The notes beneath the pieces were generated by a model that saw only the letters and a program-made list of their open reading frames with translations, had not been told where the DNA came from and ran no database searches. This document shows positions 8,931 to 17,809 of a DNA stretch of 64,000 nt, in pieces (the stretch's first letter is position 1; the number at the start of each line of letters is the position of its first letter). Both the position numbers and the translations under genes were made by a program. Origin of the DNA: Bradyrhizobium cosmicum (GTDB lineage: Bacteria > Pseudomonadota > Alphaproteobacteria > Rhizobiales > Xanthobacteraceae); contig NZ_CP041656.2 in assembly GCF_007290395.2 (NCBI RefSeq), positions 3,844,001 to 3,908,000 on the forward strand, in the 5' to 3' direction.

Positions 8931-9896
8931 TTGGCTGAGACACCGCCCGTGCAGATCGTGACGCTGACCATCAATCCGGCTGTCGATATCTCGACCTCGG
9001 TCAAGAAGATGCTGCCCTTCACCAAGATGCGCTGTGCGGAAGCTCAGCGCGATCCCGGCGGCGGCGGAATCAACGTCGCCAGGGTTCTGAACCGGCTCGG
9101 TGCCGAGGCGACCGCAATCTATCCAGCCGGCGGCGCCACCGGGCAAACCCTTGCGGCACTGGTTGAACGCGAAGCCGTACGCAGTATCGTGATCCCGACG
9201 TCGAACGACACAAGGGAAGACATCACTGTTTTCGACGAGACGACCCGGGAGCAATTTCGGCTGGTCTTTCCAGGCGCCTTGCTCAGTGAATTCGAATGGC
9301 AGCAATGCCTAGATGCAATTGCGCGCATCAGTCCGCAGGCTGCATTCGTCATCGCGAGCGGCAGCCTGCCCCCCGGTGTTCCGGCTGATTTCTACGGCAG
9401 GGTGGCCCAGGCAGCAAAAGGACCCGCGAAGGTCATCGTGGACACGTCCGGCGCCTCACTGAAAGCCGCTTTGGATGTGGGCGTTTATCTCATCAAGCCC
9501 AACCTTCGGGAGTTTCAGGATCTGGCCGGGATCAGCAGCGCCGATGAGCCATCGCTCATCCAGGCGGGCCGCCGCCTGTTCGATCGCTATCGCATCGAGA
9601 TCATCGCTCTGTCCATGGGCCCCGGCGGGGCCCTGCTCCTGACCCGCGACATCGCCTTGCGAGCAGAGGGTTTGCCTATCGAGCTCGTCAGTGTTTCCGG
9701 CGCCGGTGACAGCTTCCTGGGAGCGATGGTGTCGCGCCTCGCAGAGGGCGCACCGCTCGAGACCGCCCTGCGCTATGGCGTGGCCGGTGGTTCGGCTGCG
9801 CTGCTCAGTCCGGGAACCGGGCTTTGCCTCGGAGCCGACGTTCATCGCCTCGCTTCCAGCGTGAACGTCACAGCGATCGCCGGCGATCATGCCTAG
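8931..9896 (+). CDS. pfkB: PfkB-family sugar kinase (6-phosphofructokinase II-like)
   Basis: 321 residues of the ribokinase/PfkB family. The N-terminal VTLTINPAVDIS and PGGGGINVARVLNRLG are typical of PfkB and 1-phosphofructokinase. VIASGSLPPGVP lies mid-protein, and the anion hole with catalytic base GAGDSF lies near 255-260. The probable reaction is ATP-dependent phosphorylation of fructose 6-phosphate, but related sugar phosphates cannot be excluded. The start is TTG 8931 with GGAG about ten bases upstream. It heads an operon in which its 3' end overlaps the next start by eight bases. Together with ppsA under FixK-type sites it suggests oxygen-controlled hexose phosphate metabolism. Confidence 0.88.
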   Translation: MAETPPVQIVTLTINPAVDISTSVKKMLPFTKMRCAEAQRDPGGGGINVARVLNRLGAEATAIYPAGGATGQTLAALVEREAVRSIVIPTSNDTREDITVFDETTREQFRLVFPGALLSEFEWQQCLDAIARISPQAAFVIASGSLPPGVPADFYGRVAQAAKGPAKVIVDTSGASLKAALDVGVYLIKPNLREFQDLAGISSADEPSLIQAGRRLFDRYRIEIIALSMGPGGALLLTRDIALRAEGLPIELVSVSGAGDSFLGAMVSRLAEGAPLETALRYGVAGGSAALLSPGTGLCLGADVHRLASSVNVTAIAGDHA

Positions 9897-11004
9897 CAAC
9901 CAGGGATATCAATCACCGGACGAGCGGCAGCTGCTGTTGCGCTTCTGGAAGAACGCGCGCGGCTTCTGGGCAGGCAAGTCAGCTGCCTGGGCTTGGCTTC
10001 TCACCGTGCTGCTCATTGCCACGGTTCTTCTGCAATTGCTGACTCAGTATTCGCTCAACTTCTGGAACCGCGATTTTTTCAACGCGGTCGAACGCAAGGA
10101 TGGGAAGGAGCTTCTCACCCAGGCCTTGCGATTCATGCCGCTGGTCGCGGCCAGCCTTTCGCTCGCCGTCTTCTCCGTCTGGGGGCGAATGACGCTGCAG
10201 CGGAAATGGAGGGCCTGGCTCAGCACCGAACTCTACCGCACTTGGCTGGAGCGGGATCGCTTCGTGCGATTGAATGCCGTGGCGGGAGACTACCAAGCCC
10301 CCGAATATCGGATCGCCGAGGACGGCAGACTGGCAACGGACCTGCCCGTCGATCTCATTCTTGGCCTCATTTCCTCTCTCCTGACGGCAGCCACCTTTAC
10401 CGGGATCCTCTGGGTAGTTGGCGGCAATCTTGCGATCGAAGCGGCCGGCGTGAGCTTGACCATTCCGGGCTATCTCGTGGTTGCCGTCGTCGCCTATTCG
10501 CTCATCGTGGCAGCCATGACGATGCTGATCGGCCGCCGGCTGACGCAGGTCCTGGAGGAGAACAAGCGGGCGGAAGCCCAGCTCAGGGCCATCGGAACGC
10601 ACTTGCGCGAAAGTGGAGAGAACAGGTTGCCCGAGGCGAACGGCGAGGATGGAATTCGTGCGACCGGCGCTGCGCTCAAGGCCGTAATTGCCTCGTGGCT
10701 GGCCTATTGCTGGCAACTGATGCGCCTGACGGTGGTATCCCACACCAATTCATTGCTGACGCCAGTGATCGGCCTGCTGCTCTGCACGCCCAAATACGTT
10801 GCCGGTACGATGCTGCTTGGCGAGGTCGTCCAGGCGGCAGCGGCCTTCGTTGCCGTGCAAAACGCCTGCAACTGGTTTACGGACAACTACCCGAAGCTTG
10901 CGGAATGGGCGGCGTCGGCCAACCGCGTTGCATCGCTCCTTCTTGCTCTGGACAAGGTCGATAGATGCCCCGCGGATGACAGGGCTGCGGGTTCGCGCAA
11001 TTGA
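9889..11004 (+). CDS. SbmA/BacA-like membrane transporter, transmembrane domain only
   Basis: 371 residues matching the membrane half of the SbmA/BacA/YddA family: FWNRDFFNAVERKD, WRAWLSTELYRTWL, NPEYRI-type sequence YQAPEYRIAEDGR and a PLI-like central region. About six hydrophobic segments are visible. The protein stops shortly after the membrane domain (ANRVASLLLALDKV) and has no Walker A, signature or Walker B motif, so it lacks the ATPase domain of YddA and of Bradyrhizobium BclA. SbmA and BacA also lack one and are driven by the proton gradient. It overlaps pfkB by eight bases. Related proteins import peptides or modified fatty acids; the substrate here is unknown. Confidence 0.82.
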   Translation: MPSNQGYQSPDERQLLLRFWKNARGFWAGKSAAWAWLLTVLLIATVLLQLLTQYSLNFWNRDFFNAVERKDGKELLTQALRFMPLVAASLSLAVFSVWGRMTLQRKWRAWLSTELYRTWLERDRFVRLNAVAGDYQAPEYRIAEDGRLATDLPVDLILGLISSLLTAATFTGILWVVGGNLAIEAAGVSLTIPGYLVVAVVAYSLIVAAMTMLIGRRLTQVLEENKRAEAQLRAIGTHLRESGENRLPEANGEDGIRATGAALKAVIASWLAYCWQLMRLTVVSHTNSLLTPVIGLLLCTPKYVAGTMLLGEVVQAAAAFVAVQNACNWFTDNYPKLAEWAASANRVASLLLALDKVDRCPADDRAAGSRN

Positions 11005-11030
11005 TCGCAGCGAACCGGAAGGCAAATCAG

Positions 11031-11996
11031 ATGGACGACGCGTTGGTTTCGAAACTGGAGGAGCGCCTGGGGCGGATACACGCCCGGCAGCGGCTTGGAA
11101 TCGAGACCGATCATGAGGCGCAGATCTTTGGCCAGGGCCTCAACTTCTTTCATATCGAAAACTGGTACTCCGTTCATGCGTTGATACGATCCATTCTCAA
11201 GCTGTCCGGGCTCTATTGGCGCGGTCGCCGAAATGCCGAGCGCGTCGTCGTCAAGCACAACGATGTCGAATGCGCGCATTTGCCGGCTGCGTTCGACGGC
11301 TTCACGATCCTTCACATCACCGATACTCACGTCGATATGAGCCAGCGAGCCATGCTGTGCCTGGTCGAGCTGGTGGCCGGGCTGCACTATGATTTGTGCG
11401 TTCTGACCGGCGACTATCGCGGCAAGACGTTCGGAGAGTTCGATGCCGCACTGGAGGGCATGGCCCGGGTCACGGCTCACCTCAAGCAGCCAATCCTCGG
11501 CGTGCTCGGCAATCACGACACAATCAGGATGCTGCCGGGCCTGGAGGCGATGGGCATCCGGATGCTTCAAAACGAGTGTGTGACGATCAAACGCGGCGAT
11601 CAGGAGATATTTGTCGCGGGGATCGACGATGCACACTATTTCAGGGTGGACAACATCGAGAAGGTCGGCTCGCAGGTCCCTGATGGCGCATTTTCGATCC
11701 TGCTGTCCCACACACCGGAAATCTATCGACAGGCGGCACATGCCGGCTTTGATCTGCTCTTGAGCGGACACACGCACGGCGGACAGGTCTGCCTTCCGGG
11801 ATCGATCCCAATCACGCTCGACTCGGTGTTGCCGCGCCGGATGGGCTCCGGCGCCTGGCGCCATCGCGACATGGTCGGCTATACGTCGGTGGGCGCAGGG
11901 TCCAGCGTCGTGGCCGTACGTTTCAACTGCCCACCGGAAATCACGTTGCACCGGCTGTGCCGGACCGCAGATCGTCTCAATAGGGCTGATCTCTGA
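11031..11996 (+). CDS. Calcineurin-like metallophosphoesterase
   Basis: 321 residues containing the full metallophosphoesterase motif set in order: ITDTHVD (D-x-H), LTGDYRG, GVLGNHD, LLSHTPE and LLSGHTHGGQ. This resembles YaeI-type membrane-associated phosphoesterases, though no convincing membrane anchor is present. ATG 11031 is preferred because GGAAGG lies about nine bases upstream; a TTG at 11001 overlapping the previous stop would add ten residues. The gene is third in the pfkB operon and converges with the CarS-like gene, overlapping its 3' end by 20 bases. The substrate may be a phospholipid or nucleotide; nothing in the sequence decides. Confidence 0.87.
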   Translation: MDDALVSKLEERLGRIHARQRLGIETDHEAQIFGQGLNFFHIENWYSVHALIRSILKLSGLYWRGRRNAERVVVKHNDVECAHLPAAFDGFTILHITDTHVDMSQRAMLCLVELVAGLHYDLCVLTGDYRGKTFGEFDAALEGMARVTAHLKQPILGVLGNHDTIRMLPGLEAMGIRMLQNECVTIKRGDQEIFVAGIDDAHYFRVDNIEKVGSQVPDGAFSILLSHTPEIYRQAAHAGFDLLLSGHTHGGQVCLPGSIPITLDSVLPRRMGSGAWRHRDMVGYTSVGAGSSVVAVRFNCPPEITLHRLCRTADRLNRADL

Positions 11997-12465
11997 CGCG
12001 CAACATGTACAGGATGCGGGAGATCGCGAGTTCGCCGACGAAGAAGATCCAGACCGCGACGAAGATGTCTGCGTAGCTCAGCGAGAGCGCGACCCGACAA
12101 GCCAACAGCGGGAACAGCGATTCCGGGACCTGGTCCAATCCGATCGCCTGGCTGCTGGAGGGAAGGTTCAGGCGCCGTTTCAGGAAGCTGGAGAACAGAT
12201 CTCCAGCCATGGCGACGATCGCGACCAAGCTGCCGAGTTCGTAGTGCAGGCCAAGCAAGGCGGCGCCGATTGCAGTTGCGACAACCGATGCAAGGATACC
12301 GCGAACGGTCTTCGAAGTGCCGAACACAGGGCGACCGTCGAAGAGCAAAGCCCCCGCATCCAGCGGTAGCGCGAAGCGAGAGCCAAAGACCTTCTTGGCG
12401 ACGACCGGCGCTCCATTCGCCAGCGTCAGGAGCAGAAGCGCCTGGAGGATTGGCACCACGGACAT
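11977..12465 (-). CDS. CDP-archaeol-synthase-like (CarS/DUF46) integral membrane protein
   Basis: 162 residues with about four to five hydrophobic segments. The cytosolic loops carry the family pattern: DGRPVFGTSKTVRGILASV (about 43-61), GDLFSSFLKRRLNLPSSSQ and GLDQVPESLFPLLA. These resemble the CarS family, which transfers CMP from CTP to an isoprenoid phosphatidate-like lipid; bacterial members have no settled substrate. It follows the two universal stress protein genes on the same strand (35 bases after the second), so it could belong to the FixK-controlled unit starting at 14.3 kb. It converges with the metallophosphoesterase gene and overlaps its end. Confidence 0.75.
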   Translation of the reverse strand: MSVVPILQALLLLTLANGAPVVAKKVFGSRFALPLDAGALLFDGRPVFGTSKTVRGILASVVATAIGAALLGLHYELGSLVAIVAMAGDLFSSFLKRRLNLPSSSQAIGLDQVPESLFPLLACRVALSLSYADIFVAVWIFFVGELAISRILYMLRVRDQPY

Positions 12466-12499
12466 CGGGCTGGCCGTCGTTTGCGAGGCGCGTTGCTGG

Positions 12500-13336
12500 T
12501 CAGTGGGAGCACAGCACCGGAATCGGAGGCTTCGTCAGGATGCTCCGGGTCGCGCCTCCCAACACGAACTCCCGGAGACGGGAATGACCGTAGGCGCCCA
12601 TGACCAGGAGATCGGCGCTGCGGACCGCAATCTGCGCTGCGAGAACGTCGCCGATGGCACGTCCTGCGGCATCGACCTCCTCGACGACCACCTCGATTCC
12701 ATGGCGCGACAGGTTCTTGGCGAGTTCGGACGACGAGCGTCGGCTCGGAATGGTCTTCTCGTTGGTGACCGTAAGGACGCAGACCTCGCGCGCCTTCTCC
12801 AGGATCGGGATGGCATCGGAGACCGCACGTGCCGCGGCACGGCTGAAGTCCCAGGCGACGATGACCCTGTTCAGTTCGAAGGGGCGCGCGGCCGGAGCTT
12901 CCGGGACGACCAGGGTTGGTCGCCCTGCCCCGAAGATGATCGCTTCAGCATGCCATTGGTCGTAGGATTCCGGCACCGGCACGATGGTGATATCCCGTAG
13001 CCGCGCATACTCCACCAGAAGGTCCGGCACCTCGGATGTCAGACAATTTTCGAGAATGATCTCGTGCAGCACGCCGGATTTGCGGGCGGCCGATTCAAAG
13101 GCCGCAAGCAGATCCTGTGCGTTGCTTTTGCTCTTGCGGGCCTCGCTGGCCACGATCGCCCCGAGATTGCCGGCGCCGGACAGGAAGCTGCCGGGAACCT
13201 GCACATGGACCTCGCAGGAGATCGCCGTGATGTGGGCGCCAAGGAGTGAAGCCAGCGACACGCCGCGGTCGATCACCGAAACCGGCGTCGGATCGGGATA
13301 GCTGGGCAGGGTGAGCAGAATGTCCTTGATAGCCAT
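12500..13336 (-). CDS. Universal stress protein, tandem UspA domains
   Basis: 278 residues in two UspA-like halves. The first opens with KDILLTLPSYPDPTP; the second contains VIVAWDFSRAAARAVSDAIP and ends in the nucleotide-binding pattern MGAYGHSRLREFVLGGATR. ATG 13336 behind GGAG is preferred over an upstream ATG at 13378, which would add 14 residues of non-family sequence. Cytoplasmic, presumably ATP-binding in the C-terminal half, and of unknown target. It follows the next usp gene by 109 bases on the same strand and is probably cotranscribed from the FixK-type promoter at 14325. Confidence 0.9.
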   Translation of the reverse strand: MAIKDILLTLPSYPDPTPVSVIDRGVSLASLLGAHITAISCEVHVQVPGSFLSGAGNLGAIVASEARKSKSNAQDLLAAFESAARKSGVLHEIILENCLTSEVPDLLVEYARLRDITIVPVPESYDQWHAEAIIFGAGRPTLVVPEAPAARPFELNRVIVAWDFSRAAARAVSDAIPILEKAREVCVLTVTNEKTIPSRRSSSELAKNLSRHGIEVVVEEVDAAGRAIGDVLAAQIAVRSADLLVMGAYGHSRLREFVLGGATRSILTKPPIPVLCSH

Positions 13337-13445
13337 CGAAGTCTCCAGAATTGCAATTTCCAGCCAGGAAGCCGACACATGCTCAGCGCCATCGGCCCCA
13401 AGCCGATGCTAGACTGCCAGGCACCCGGTTGGCTTGTATGGCACG

Positions 13446-14273
13446 CTAATGCGACATCATCACGCAGACTGGCGCCTCGTTCAGAAGACCGCGAGTCATC
13501 CCTCCGAACATCCACTCGCCGAGCCGGCTGTGGCCATAGCCCCCGGTAACGACCAGATCAACGCTCTCTTCCTTGGCCACGCGCACAAGTTGGTGGGCAT
13601 CGGCCTCGGCCATATGCACGCGCACATCGACCTGGCACTTCACGCCATGGCGCTGCAGATATTTCGCCACGTCGCGAACCCGGTGCCGTGCCGTGTCCTG
13701 CTCATCCGATGTGCAGATCTCAACCACGGTCACCTGCGAAGCACGCGCAAGGAACGGCAGCGCATCGCGCACGGCTAGCCTCGCCTCTCGCGTGTCCTTC
13801 CAGCCGACCAGGATGCGATCGGCACTGAGTGCCGGAACATGATCAGGCACAAGCAGCGTCGGCCGCCCCATTCGCATCATCGCTTCGGCAGGATCGACGA
13901 AATGGAATTGATTCAGATTTGGTTGCGTTCGCTTGATCACCACCAGGTCGGCCGATCGCGCTTCGTCGGCCAGAAATACGGTTGGATAGTCCACGCTGCA
14001 GCGCCACTCGACCCGTTCTTTCGGCAGGCCGGTCACGCTACGAAACCATTGCTCCTTGTCGGCGAGCGCGGATTTGATCCGCTTCAGATCTTCCGCGGTC
14101 GTCTCCTGGATGATGACGCCCTCCGCAACGAACGGCGGCTCGACCGCGACGGCGGAAACGCCAATCAGAGTGGCCCCGAACTTGTTTGCAACGTCCCGCG
14201 CGACACGGACCTGACCTTCTGCCTGCTGCTCGGGATCGACATAGACCATCACGCTGGCGATCGTCATCGACAT
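13446..14273 (-). CDS. Universal stress protein, tandem UspA domains
   Basis: 275 residues, paralogous in layout to the adjacent usp gene. The N-terminal half has MTIASVMVYVDPEQQAEGQV and GATLIGVSA; the C-terminal half has ILVGWKDTREARLAVRDALP and the binding motif TGGYGHSRLGEWMFGGMTR. ATG 14273 is chosen for the GGAG seven bases upstream and the domain boundary; an open extension upstream is Ala-rich and unrelated. A perfect FixK box lies 52 bases before the ATG, which predicts a 17-base leader. USP genes under FixK/FNR-type control are well known in rhizobia and pseudomonads. Confidence 0.92.
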   Translation of the reverse strand: MSMTIASVMVYVDPEQQAEGQVRVARDVANKFGATLIGVSAVAVEPPFVAEGVIIQETTAEDLKRIKSALADKEQWFRSVTGLPKERVEWRCSVDYPTVFLADEARSADLVVIKRTQPNLNQFHFVDPAEAMMRMGRPTLLVPDHVPALSADRILVGWKDTREARLAVRDALPFLARASQVTVVEICTSDEQDTARHRVRDVAKYLQRHGVKCQVDVRVHMAEADAHQLVRVAKEESVDLVVTGGYGHSRLGEWMFGGMTRGLLNEAPVCVMMSH

Positions 14274-14324
14274 TGCTCCGCTTACTGACGCTGCTCCTCT
14301 CTGGCACCTCCTGCGCCAGTCCGC

Positions 14325-14338
14325 TTGACCCAAATCAA
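14325..14338. promoter_or_regulatory. FixK/FNR-type box upstream of the usp genes
   Basis: TTGACCCAAATCAA is an exact TTGA-N6-TCAA dyad. Class II spacing predicts a leftward transcription start near 14290, 17 bases before the usp ATG at 14273. The neighbour on the other side ends at 14375, so the site can serve only the usp genes. Confidence 0.78.
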
Positions 14339-14374
14339 GCAGCCCTGCGTCAGGCTCGCTGATATAAGCTAAAG

Positions 14375-15202
14375 CTACCGCAGCGGCAGCAGGTCCAGCT
14401 GGCGCTGCGCCTTCTTGACGGCGGCCACATACCAGCCCTGGCTCGGCGCTTCCTTGGCGAAGCACTTCGTGTAGGCGTCCATGGCCTGGTCTTCGCGGAC
14501 GATGTCGCCGCGTGGGTTCTTCTTGTTGACGGGCCGCGCCATCGCCTGCTTCCAGACCTTCTCGCAGGCCGGAATTTCAGCCGTCTTTACCGCGTCGCTT
14601 GTGGCGAGGAAGAACACCTTGTCGCCCTGAACTGCGACCACGTCGATTTCCGTCGGCGGTCCCTTCAGATCGCCATTGCCGCGCACGCCCAGCACGGCAA
14701 CCGCGACACTTGCTGATGCGGGCTTCGTGATCGGAAGCTCGGCGTATTTGGCGAAGGCCGCGTCCTGGATCGCGTAGTAATAGAAGCGGTCCGACCTGAA
14801 TGCCGCGTCGATCTCCTGCGGCATACCGTCCTCGCGGTGCTCGGCCAGCCAGTGCTTGAGTAAATTAGTCGTGGTCACCACGGCCTGCAACGTATCGCCG
14901 TCTGAAGAGAAACCAAGCCCGTCGAGATGGCCGAAGCCCGATTCGTCCTTGTAGAGCGTGTCGACGTTCGATTTGCCTTGGGCCGGCAGACCCTTGATCG
15001 TGACCGGTCCCACGAGGCCGCGCAGCACGCCTGTCAACTCCTTCAGCGCCGCATCATGCTGTTTGGAGGTCTCGTCGTTCCCCTCGGCTTTCGTGAACTT
15101 TGCGATGTAGCGATCGCGCAGGTCGAGATAGTGCTGCTCCGGCGTGGCCGCATAAGTGGGTGTCGCCAAGGCGAGCAGGCAGAGCAAGGCGAGCGATCTC
15201 AT
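14375..15202 (-). CDS. Periplasmic protein of unknown function
   Basis: 275 residues with a clear signal peptide (MRSLALLCLLALATPTYAA, cleavage after TYA). The mature part is soluble and has no motif I recognise. It contains an Asp/Glu-rich N-terminal helix region, a central beta-rich segment (SVAVAVLGVRGNGD) and a C-terminal stretch with two cysteines (IPACEKVW, YTKCFAKE) that may form a disulfide. ATG 15202 is preferred over an upstream start at 15328 because it places the signal peptide at the N-terminus. The gene stands between the usp unit and the flavoprotein gene on the same strand, with 146 bases upstream and no obvious regulatory site. Confidence 0.72.
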   Translation of the reverse strand: MRSLALLCLLALATPTYAATPEQHYLDLRDRYIAKFTKAEGNDETSKQHDAALKELTGVLRGLVGPVTIKGLPAQGKSNVDTLYKDESGFGHLDGLGFSSDGDTLQAVVTTTNLLKHWLAEHREDGMPQEIDAAFRSDRFYYYAIQDAAFAKYAELPITKPASASVAVAVLGVRGNGDLKGPPTEIDVVAVQGDKVFFLATSDAVKTAEIPACEKVWKQAMARPVNKKNPRGDIVREDQAMDAYTKCFAKEAPSQGWYVAAVKKAQRQLDLLPLR

Positions 15203-15348
15203 GAAATGTCCGTGGGCATCGAGCAATTTCCAGTCTTTGTGCCGCTGTCGGGCGGAAAGGTTCATCCGCGAAGGCCGTGCGAACGGCTCGGGCCTACGAT
15301 GCGGGATGCGATGTGGCAAGACCTGCACTCGACCTGGCCAGATAGCCT

Positions 15349-17070
15349 TCAGTAAAGAGAAAACCTACGCAACGCTCCTGCGGCGTCCATGGCGGCGCAC
15401 CAGGCGAATACGATGGCGGGGCCGATCATTGTGCCTGGGCCCGGATAGGTGCCGCGGAAGATGGAGGATGAATCGGTCCCGGCTGCGTACAGTCCGGGGA
15501 GAATCTTTCCGTCGTGAGACACAACGCGGGCGTAGGAATCCGTGCGCAGGCCGGCGCTGCTGGCAAGGTCCGACGGCCATACGGCGACGGCAAAATACGG
15601 TCCCGGGCCGATCCGCCGCAGGCAGGGATTGGGCGTGGTCAGGGGATCGCCATTGAAGCGGTTCAAAGCGCTCGAACCACGGCCGAAATCGTCGTCGATG
15701 CCGGTTTGGGCGTGGCGATTATATCGCTCCACCGTCTGGGCAAGCTGTTCGCCGTCGACATCGATCTTGTGCGCGAGTTGATCGATGGTTTCACCCTCGA
15801 TCAAATAGCCGGCCTGCAAGTACGTGTTCAGGTCTTTGGTGCCGGGATGAACCAGCCCGATGCCAAAGTCCCTGATGAAGGTTCGATCGCATATCAGGAA
15901 CGCCGGCGCCGCTGCGGAGGTCGACGCGTTCGAGCGCAGCATCGCGGCCACGAAGTCGTGGTAGGAGTCGGCTTCATTGACGAAACGGCGGCCCGTCGGG
16001 TTGACGGCAAGCAATCCCGGCTTGGCACGATCGAGCATGATGTGCGGGAAGATCGAGACATGGTCGTCCGGATGCGTCATCACCGAGCTCGGCATCCACA
16101 ACGCCGGGCTGTCGAGATCGCTGTCGATGTCGGCGTTGATGCGCTCAGCTGCCAGGATGCCGTCGCCCGTGTTGGACGGGGGCGCCAGGGAGTAGCGGTG
16201 TGCGGCCTCCGGAAACAGTCGTTCGCGGAGTTCACGGCTCCAGCCGATGCCGCCCGTTGCCAGCACCACGCCCTTGCGGGCGCGCATGCGCATCTCTCCG
16301 GCCGGAGACGAGAGCACGGCTCCGACGACCTCGTCGCCATCGCAGATGATGTCGCTCAGTCCCGTCTCAAACCTGAGATCGACGCCTGCACAGCGGATAC
16401 TTGCGAGCAGTCTGGCGACAAGCGCGTTGCCCATGATCAGGCGTGTTCCGCGCCTGTAACTGATACGATCCAGCGCATGCCGGGCAAGAAGACCGGCGGC
16501 GTGCCGAAAATTCGTCAAGGTGCCGAAGGGCGCCAGCAGTGCCGGAATGTCCGCCTTCCCGACCATCATGCCGCCGAGAACCATGAACTCCCGGCGTGGC
16601 GGCCTGACGCGGGCAAAGTCGCGACCGAGCTTGCGGCCGTCGAAGGGAACGGCCCCGAGTGCGCGACCGCCGATCGCAGCACCTGGAAGGTTCTTGTAGT
16701 CGGGATGGACCGGCGGCGCCGCAAACCGCACACTCGTCTTCCGCTCGAGATAATCGAGCACGATAGGCCCCGCCTTGAGGAACATGTCGAGGCGTGGGTC
16801 AGCTGCGTGCTCGCCGAGCATCGCGGCGAGATAAGTGCGCGCGGCTGCAACTGTGTCAGGTGTGCCGGCACGCTCTCCCTGCCGGTTGCCGGGAATCCAG
16901 ACCGTGCCGGCGGAGGTCGCGGTCGTTCCGCCCACCATGTCCGACTTTTCGCAAAGGATGACCTGAAGCCCTTCGAGCGCGCCCACCAGCGCGGCCGTCA
17001 TTCCGGCCGCACCTGCGCCGACGACCAGCAGATCGGTCTCAACGTCGAAGGCGAGATCGCGTTGCGGCAT
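15349..17070 (-). CDS. FAD-dependent dehydrogenase of the 3-ketosteroid dehydrogenase/fumarate reductase group
   Basis: 573 residues. An N-terminal FAD-binding Rossmann motif, DLLVVGAGAAGMTAALVGA, is followed by CEKSDMVGGTTATSAGTVWIPGN, which is characteristic of 3-oxosteroid 1-dehydrogenase-like flavoproteins. The C-terminus GTYPGPGTMIGPAIVFAWCAA closes the FAD domain. ATG 17070 follows AGGGGAGC, a good ribosome site. The enzyme should be cytoplasmic and dehydrogenate or reduce a cyclic ketone or an alpha,beta-unsaturated substrate. It is in line with an EthD-like gene, aroQ and a TRAP transporter on the same strand, which points to catabolism of an imported cyclic acid. The exact substrate cannot be read. 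Confidence 0.85.
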   Translation of the reverse strand: MPQRDLAFDVETDLLVVGAGAAGMTAALVGALEGLQVILCEKSDMVGGTTATSAGTVWIPGNRQGERAGTPDTVAAARTYLAAMLGEHAADPRLDMFLKAGPIVLDYLERKTSVRFAAPPVHPDYKNLPGAAIGGRALGAVPFDGRKLGRDFARVRPPRREFMVLGGMMVGKADIPALLAPFGTLTNFRHAAGLLARHALDRISYRRGTRLIMGNALVARLLASIRCAGVDLRFETGLSDIICDGDEVVGAVLSSPAGEMRMRARKGVVLATGGIGWSRELRERLFPEAAHRYSLAPPSNTGDGILAAERINADIDSDLDSPALWMPSSVMTHPDDHVSIFPHIMLDRAKPGLLAVNPTGRRFVNEADSYHDFVAAMLRSNASTSAAAPAFLICDRTFIRDFGIGLVHPGTKDLNTYLQAGYLIEGETIDQLAHKIDVDGEQLAQTVERYNRHAQTGIDDDFGRGSSALNRFNGDPLTTPNPCLRRIGPGPYFAVAVWPSDLASSAGLRTDSYARVVSHDGKILPGLYAAGTDSSSIFRGTYPGPGTMIGPAIVFAWCAAMDAAGALRRFSLY

Positions 17071-17136
17071 CCGGAGCTCCCCTTGTCTCACGACGCGGCT
17101 CGAGCGCGGTCAAGCCGGCAAGCGAGATCGCCGCCG

Positions 17137-17793
17137 TCAACTGAAATCCGCGATGCGCGCGTCCAGCGAGAACATGCCCTGATAGACCTCCGGCTCACTC
17201 GCCCGTCCCAGGATGTGGGGTGCAATCGCGCGCGCCTGCCGCAAGGCGTGCTGCAACGAGGCGACGTCGAGCGCCTCGATCAGCAAGATTCCTTCGAAAA
17301 AGCCCTCATCCTTCCGCATGCCCTTTTCGGCTGTTCGCACCGACGTCCGCGCCTCGTCGGTCGCCCCGATCTGCACGGCGGCGATCCCGTCGCACGCAAC
17401 CAGCGCCTCAGCCAATTCTTGCGGGTTTTCCGGCAAGGTCTCGATCCGCAGCGCCATGATGGTGGCGCCCTCGCCCCGGCCGGCACGAGCGACCATGCCC
17501 CCCCCGCCCCGCATGAAGTTGCCGAGCTTCGGCATGATGCGCTGCGACCACGGCGTCGGCGCGTTCAGGCGCGCCAGATAGGCCTCGCCATCGAGCACCT
17601 CGGGTGTATCAAGCTCGTACAGGATGAAAAAGCGGTTGATGTCGTCCCGCGCCGCGCGGAAGACGCGCGATGCCAGGAAGCCCCTGGTGGTCACGCGTTC
17701 GGTGGTGTGCTCACGCGTCAACCAGTGCCGGTAATCGGTCAGGTCATGCGCCGCGACATCGCTCCAGATCGCCAGAAATCCTGCTCCGCGCAT
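17137..17793 (-). CDS. Unknown protein with two likely dimeric alpha/beta-barrel (EthD-like) repeats
   Basis: 218 residues without signal peptide or membrane segment. The first half (FLAIWSDVAAHDLTDYRHWLTREHTTERV, ... RFFILYELDTPEVL) looks like the ferredoxin-like EthD/DUF fold used by small oxygenases and isomerases. The second half (ALRIETLPENPQELAEAL ... GILLIEALD) appears to repeat that pattern. I cannot assign a reaction. It lies 66 bases upstream of the flavoprotein gene and 16 bases downstream of aroQ on one strand, so it is very likely part of the same catabolic operon. Confidence 0.65.
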   Translation of the reverse strand: MRGAGFLAIWSDVAAHDLTDYRHWLTREHTTERVTTRGFLASRVFRAARDDINRFFILYELDTPEVLDGEAYLARLNAPTPWSQRIMPKLGNFMRGGGGMVARAGRGEGATIMALRIETLPENPQELAEALVACDGIAAVQIGATDEARTSVRTAEKGMRKDEGFFEGILLIEALDVASLQHALRQARAIAPHILGRASEPEVYQGMFSLDARIADFS

Positions 17794-17809
17794 CGCGCTT
17801 CATCCTCCC

